From positions 3,782,001 through 3,846,000 of the forward strand of contig NC_070562.1 in the NCBI RefSeq assembly GCF_026914185.1: a stretch of 64,000 nt of DNA, given 5' to 3'. Shown one piece after another: positions 63,401 to 64,000 of the stretch. A program made the position numbers and the translations under genes. Each line of letters begins with the position of its first letter. Position 1 is the first letter of the stretch. A model generated the notes under the pieces. The model was given only the letters and a program-made list of their open reading frames with translations, was not told where the DNA came from and did no database searches. The DNA is from Puccinia triticina (lineage: Eukaryota > Basidiomycota > Pucciniomycetes > Pucciniales > Pucciniaceae).

Positions 63401-64000
63401 AAGCAAATGGTTGGAAGCATGTCAGAAGGAAATCTCGGGCATGCGCGATAAGCGGGTTTACAGCTTAACAACTCGCCCCAAAAACCGGAAAGTCATCAAA
63501 GGTCGATGGGTTTTCAAGGTAAAAACCCTTCCCGACGGAAGCATCGCGAAATACAAAGCTCGTTTTGTCGCGAAAGGGTACACTCAAGAGGAAGGCGTGG
63601 ATTATGATCAAACCTTTTCTCCCACTGGCAAACCGTCTTCTCTTTGCCTTATCATTGCATTAGCCGCCAAAAATAACTGGATAATCGAACAGATGGACGC
63701 AGTTGCCGCTTTCTTAAACAGTGACCTAGAAGAGGAAATTTACATGGAACAGCCGGAAGGTTTTGATGAGATTGACAACAACCAGGTGTGGCGTTTACAC
63801 AAATCAATCTATGGGCTGAAACAATCCGCTCGACTATGGCATATCAAGGTTGAGCGATATCTGAAGACAATTGGATTTATCAAGACAGAAGCAGACTCCT
63901 GTGTTTTCTATCAGTTTCGAAACGGCAAACAGAGCATTCTATACCTACACGTTGACAATATGATCATCACCGGAGACAAAATTTCGGCAGTCAAGGAGGA
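60495..64000 (+). pseudogene. Copia Gag-Pol of element F, inactivated, runs off window
   Basis: One frame with three TGA codons (61236, 62523, 62840), each where CGA would encode Arg. Gag: MTSMLNKIKGIDDLDDKNYA, TWCRQLGGAL; CX4CX3HX4C knuckle (CTQDKCQGPHPASKC). Protease: IWDTSASSHMF, where DTG is DTS. GAG-pre-integrase: HNRLGHINLVYL, CKTCRLSKSTRLPF. Integrase: IHIDLSG, TTDGGSEF, EQNGLVEQF. RT: KARFVAKGYTQEEGVDY, EQMDAVAAFLNS, GLKQSARLWH and LHVDNMIITG, where VDD is VDN. RNase H lies outside. Order PR-IN-RT marks Ty1/copia. Both catalytic substitutions are G-to-A at CpG. Confidence 0.9.

Overview
The window looks like a transposon-dense stretch of a basidiomycete fungus genome, most likely a rust (Pucciniales, Puccinia-like). 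This is inferred from the dense nests of Ty3/gypsy, copia, hAT and Helitron remnants, fungal Zn2Cys6 and RING-H2 coding sequence with short (~65 nt) introns, and point mutations concentrated at CpG, often TpCpG. No sequence search was possible, so genus is not claimed. Almost nothing here is ordinary gene space. The only clean host gene is a small RING-H2 gene at 46.4-47.1 kb.

Layout. 1-6.0 kb: a decayed gypsy element (C, minus strand) split by a 3.3 kb LTR element (G) that has LTRs and a complete gag but no pol. G's gag is itself split by a 355 bp miniature LTR element (TRIM) whose terminal repeats carry a tRNA-like gene. 6.0-21.5 kb: a Zn2Cys6 pseudogene whose ~66 nt intron holds a triple nest: a foldback MITE, then a pol-only LTR element (B), then an 8.25 kb gypsy element (A). 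21.5-30.6 kb: a duplicated promoter region, solo LTRs of several families, a gag remnant, a second foldback MITE, minisatellites and palindromic repeat arrays. 30.6-31.95 kb: a non-autonomous element with long inverted ends and an 8 bp target duplication. 32.4-33.4 kb: a minus-strand broken gene. 35.3-36.7 kb: another foldback MITE copy and a Helitron helicase tail. 36.9-46.0 kb: a hAT transposon cut by two solo LTRs and joined to a nearly intact gypsy gag-pol element (D). 46-56.9 kb: the RING gene, an unrecognised minus-strand gene, a type II tRNA-like sequence and several MITEs. 56.9-64 kb: a second pol-only LTR element (E) interrupted by a copia element (F) that runs off the window.

How the pieces fit. 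The most notable observation is that G (gag only) and B and E (pol only, starting at the protease) share cis signals. The same 12 nt follows the LTR in all three (C, nine T, CT), G and B share a near-identical polypurine tract, and all three have the same LTR plan. This suggests a two-component LTR retrotransposon system in which Gag and Pol are supplied by separate elements; it is an inference from sequence. Other points worth attention: the TRIM with a tRNA-like gene in its LTR and a copia-type half-tRNA primer site; a full-length, intronless, CCA-ended tRNA-Tyr copy as the primer site of element A; a foldback MITE family with 7 bp target duplications; covarying hairpins at both ends of the LTRs; and palindromic satellite units carried inside unrelated DNA transposons.
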